Shown in pieces: positions 63,601 to 64,000 of a DNA stretch of 64,000 nucleotides. This DNA is from Alkalidesulfovibrio alkalitolerans DSM 16529 (GTDB lineage: Bacteria > Desulfobacterota > Desulfovibrionia > Desulfovibrionales > Desulfovibrionaceae). The notes beneath the pieces are model-generated. The model had not been told where the DNA came from and searched no databases. It was given only the letters and a program-made list of their open reading frames with translations. The first letter of the stretch is position 1, and each line of letters starts with the position of its first letter. Position numbers and translations under genes: made by a program. The stretch covers positions 151,478 through 215,477 of the forward strand of contig NZ_ATHI01000027.1 of NCBI RefSeq assembly GCF_000422245.1, written 5' to 3'.

Positions 63601-63934
63601 CATGATCGGCATGATTGCGCTGGGCGGCATCGTGATCCGCAATTCGCTGGTGCTGGTGGAATTCGTGCAGGAGGAGGTCGCGCGGGGCACGCCGCTGCGC
63701 GAGGCGGTGCTGCGCAGCGGCTCGGTGCGCATGCGGCCCATCGTGCTCACGGCCGCGACCACGGCGCTTGGCGCATGGCCCATCACCCTGGACCCGATCT
63801 TCTCGGGCCTGGCCTGGGCGCTGATCTTCGGCATCGCGGCCTCGACCCTGTTCTCGCTCCTGCTCGTGCCCGTGACCTACTACGCCGTGGCGAACAAGGG
63901 ACAAGGCGAGACGGATCAGCCCAAGCAGGCCTGA
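60680..63934 (+). CDS. RND-family efflux permease
   Basis: 1084 residues, two RND halves with about 12 TM helices. The first starts QSRLTPLLLCVALLMGAA, PKEEEPQIDVPLAEV; the proton-relay acids are in SLGLVVDDPITNVDNIQRH (TM4 of half 1). Half 2 has ASMIGMIALGGIVIRNSLVLVEFVQ and RSGSVRMRPIVLTAATTALG (quoted in parts). It resembles the HAE1/AcrB-like branch with short PKEExP signature found in many proteobacteria rather than a metal pump. Substrates unknown. Its start overlaps the fusion-protein gene. Confidence 0.92.
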   Translation: MVAETPPSAVSRLISGIVGAFLQSRLTPLLLCVALLMGAAAVWVTPKEEEPQIDVPLAEVAVSVPGASAREVEELVTGPLERILWQIEGVEYVYSTSRRDGSHVLVRFFVGESRENALVRLHNAISRNLDLVPPIVHGWTVKNVEVDDVPIVLLALSSAPDDDAPALSGHDLTRVAQELLPRLAAVPGVSRVDIAAARPREVRVELSPERLSGFGVTALEVRDALAGADAAVSAGTLVSGNRELNIALNAFIMSADEVGEIVVAVHEGRPVRLFDVGRVIDGPVEPVALSRHGLSESEAARLGETPGMRQSVTLALSKKRGENAVTVAQAVRDEAESLRRDLLPENVRMRVIRDYGRSAQAKVDNLLVSLGFAIATVVALLAFALGRREALVVAVAVPVSFALALACTALLGYTINRVTLFALILSLGLVVDDPITNVDNIQRHMRMKPHDPRRATLDAVAEVLPPVLMSTLAIIVTFLPLFFITGMMGPYMAPMAAGVPLAVTFSTVAALTVVPWLAFSLLKNRPAKAGGLDAAGAPQAVRRLYERVVAPFLDSPARRRVMWLSTGGLLLASLSLPLLGLVPLKMLPFDNTDELQIVIDMDEGTPLEATDRAVRDFEAYLARVPDVAAVTSFTGTSSPIDFNGLVRGHAHRAGGHVADIRINLRTDGGRAQSHAVALALRDDLTAIARRHGARIAIVERPPGPPVTATLTAEVYAAPHVSHARQIEAARSLADMLEDEHLVVDVSTSAEANRQRLDFVLDKTKAALHGVTAEDAAATLALALSGAAPATVHEPRERQPLYLRLTLPREAMADVAELVRLPVRGHDGRLIPLGELGRFTLVPEDQPILHKNLRRVAYVYADTAGRPPGEAVLSLRSRLAREPLPEGTWAEWAGEGEWKITVDVFRDLGIAFGVALVLIWVLLVAQTNSLGLPLLLMAAIPLTLLGIMPGFWLLNLVAGGAMAGYPDPVFFTATSMIGMIALGGIVIRNSLVLVEFVQEEVARGTPLREAVLRSGSVRMRPIVLTAATTALGAWPITLDPIFSGLAWALIFGIAASTLFSLLLVPVTYYAVANKGQGETDQPKQA

Positions 63935-63945
63935 GTCAACCCGCC

Positions 63946-64000
63946 GCAGGCCGTTCGAAAAGTGCCGGATGCAAGGCGCAAGAAAGCGCCGGTCCCGACG
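63946..64000 (-). repeat. Family A repeat, cut by the window edge
   Basis: GCAGGCCGTTCGAAAAGTGC, then ATGCAAGGCGCAAGAAAGCGCCGG, the same as the first part of the 59.36 kb copy. The remainder lies beyond the window. Confidence 0.75.

Overview
The window is a high-GC stretch of a chromosome from a sulfate-reducer-like deltaproteobacterium, most likely the Desulfovibrionaceae. The pointers are a tetraheme cytochrome c3 next to a Tmc-like membrane redox module, a tungsten-type aldehyde:ferredoxin oxidoreductase with a polyferredoxin, an Rrf2 regulator, large numbers of signalling proteins, and short palindromic repeats scattered between genes. All assignments come from reading motifs and context; no database search was possible.

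Layout. 0-1.2 kb (minus): c3, cytochrome b-like membrane subunit, and the start of an Fe-S subunit. 1.4-5.2 kb: lgt, a CCA-transferase-like HD protein with a decayed active site, a repeat cluster, a 56-aa winged-helix protein and an Rrf2 regulator with its own palindromic site. 5.2-9.4 kb: HtrA protease, metallophosphoesterase, Ser/Thr kinase with a DUF1566-like tail, and a YkgJ-like Cys-cluster protein in one tight run. 9.4-15.2 kb (minus): phosphofructokinase, HD-GYP protein, and a coupled epimerase/4,6-dehydratase pair, with the sugar aminotransferase gene divergent at 15.6 kb. 16.7-26 kb: RlmD-like methyltransferase, an HDOD-DHp protein without an ATPase domain beside a lone receiver, sppA-rpsA-rimO (minus), and a PAS histidine kinase. 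26-32 kb: rdgB, glmS, then a periplasmic binding protein overlapping an RsbU-type phosphatase.

32-42 kb is a copper/silver (Cus) efflux operon: Gly/Met-rich secreted protein, membrane histidine kinase, CusC, YHS protein, CusB and an oversized CusA. Upstream lies a -24/-12 (sigma-54) promoter and two matching 16-bp dyads 42 bp apart. 42-43.3 kb: a promoter, a 34-bp palindrome, an ORF-less stretch ending in an intrinsic terminator, a TetR regulator and tRNA-Phe. 43.6-49 kb (minus): AOR, polyferredoxin, an unknown exported protein and a PIN-PhoH protein. 49.3-54.2 kb: peroxiredoxin with a His/Cys-rich head, two divergent glycosyltransferases, and a membrane ferric-reductase pair. 54.3-64 kb: AMIN protein, recA, alaS and an RND efflux pair.

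Two families of imperfect palindromic repeats occupy most long gaps. Family A is about 125 bp and family B up to about 230 bp. They recur joined in a fixed A-B order, one B copy is split by an A copy, and one A copy is itself interrupted by about 110 bp. No transposase is visible in the window.
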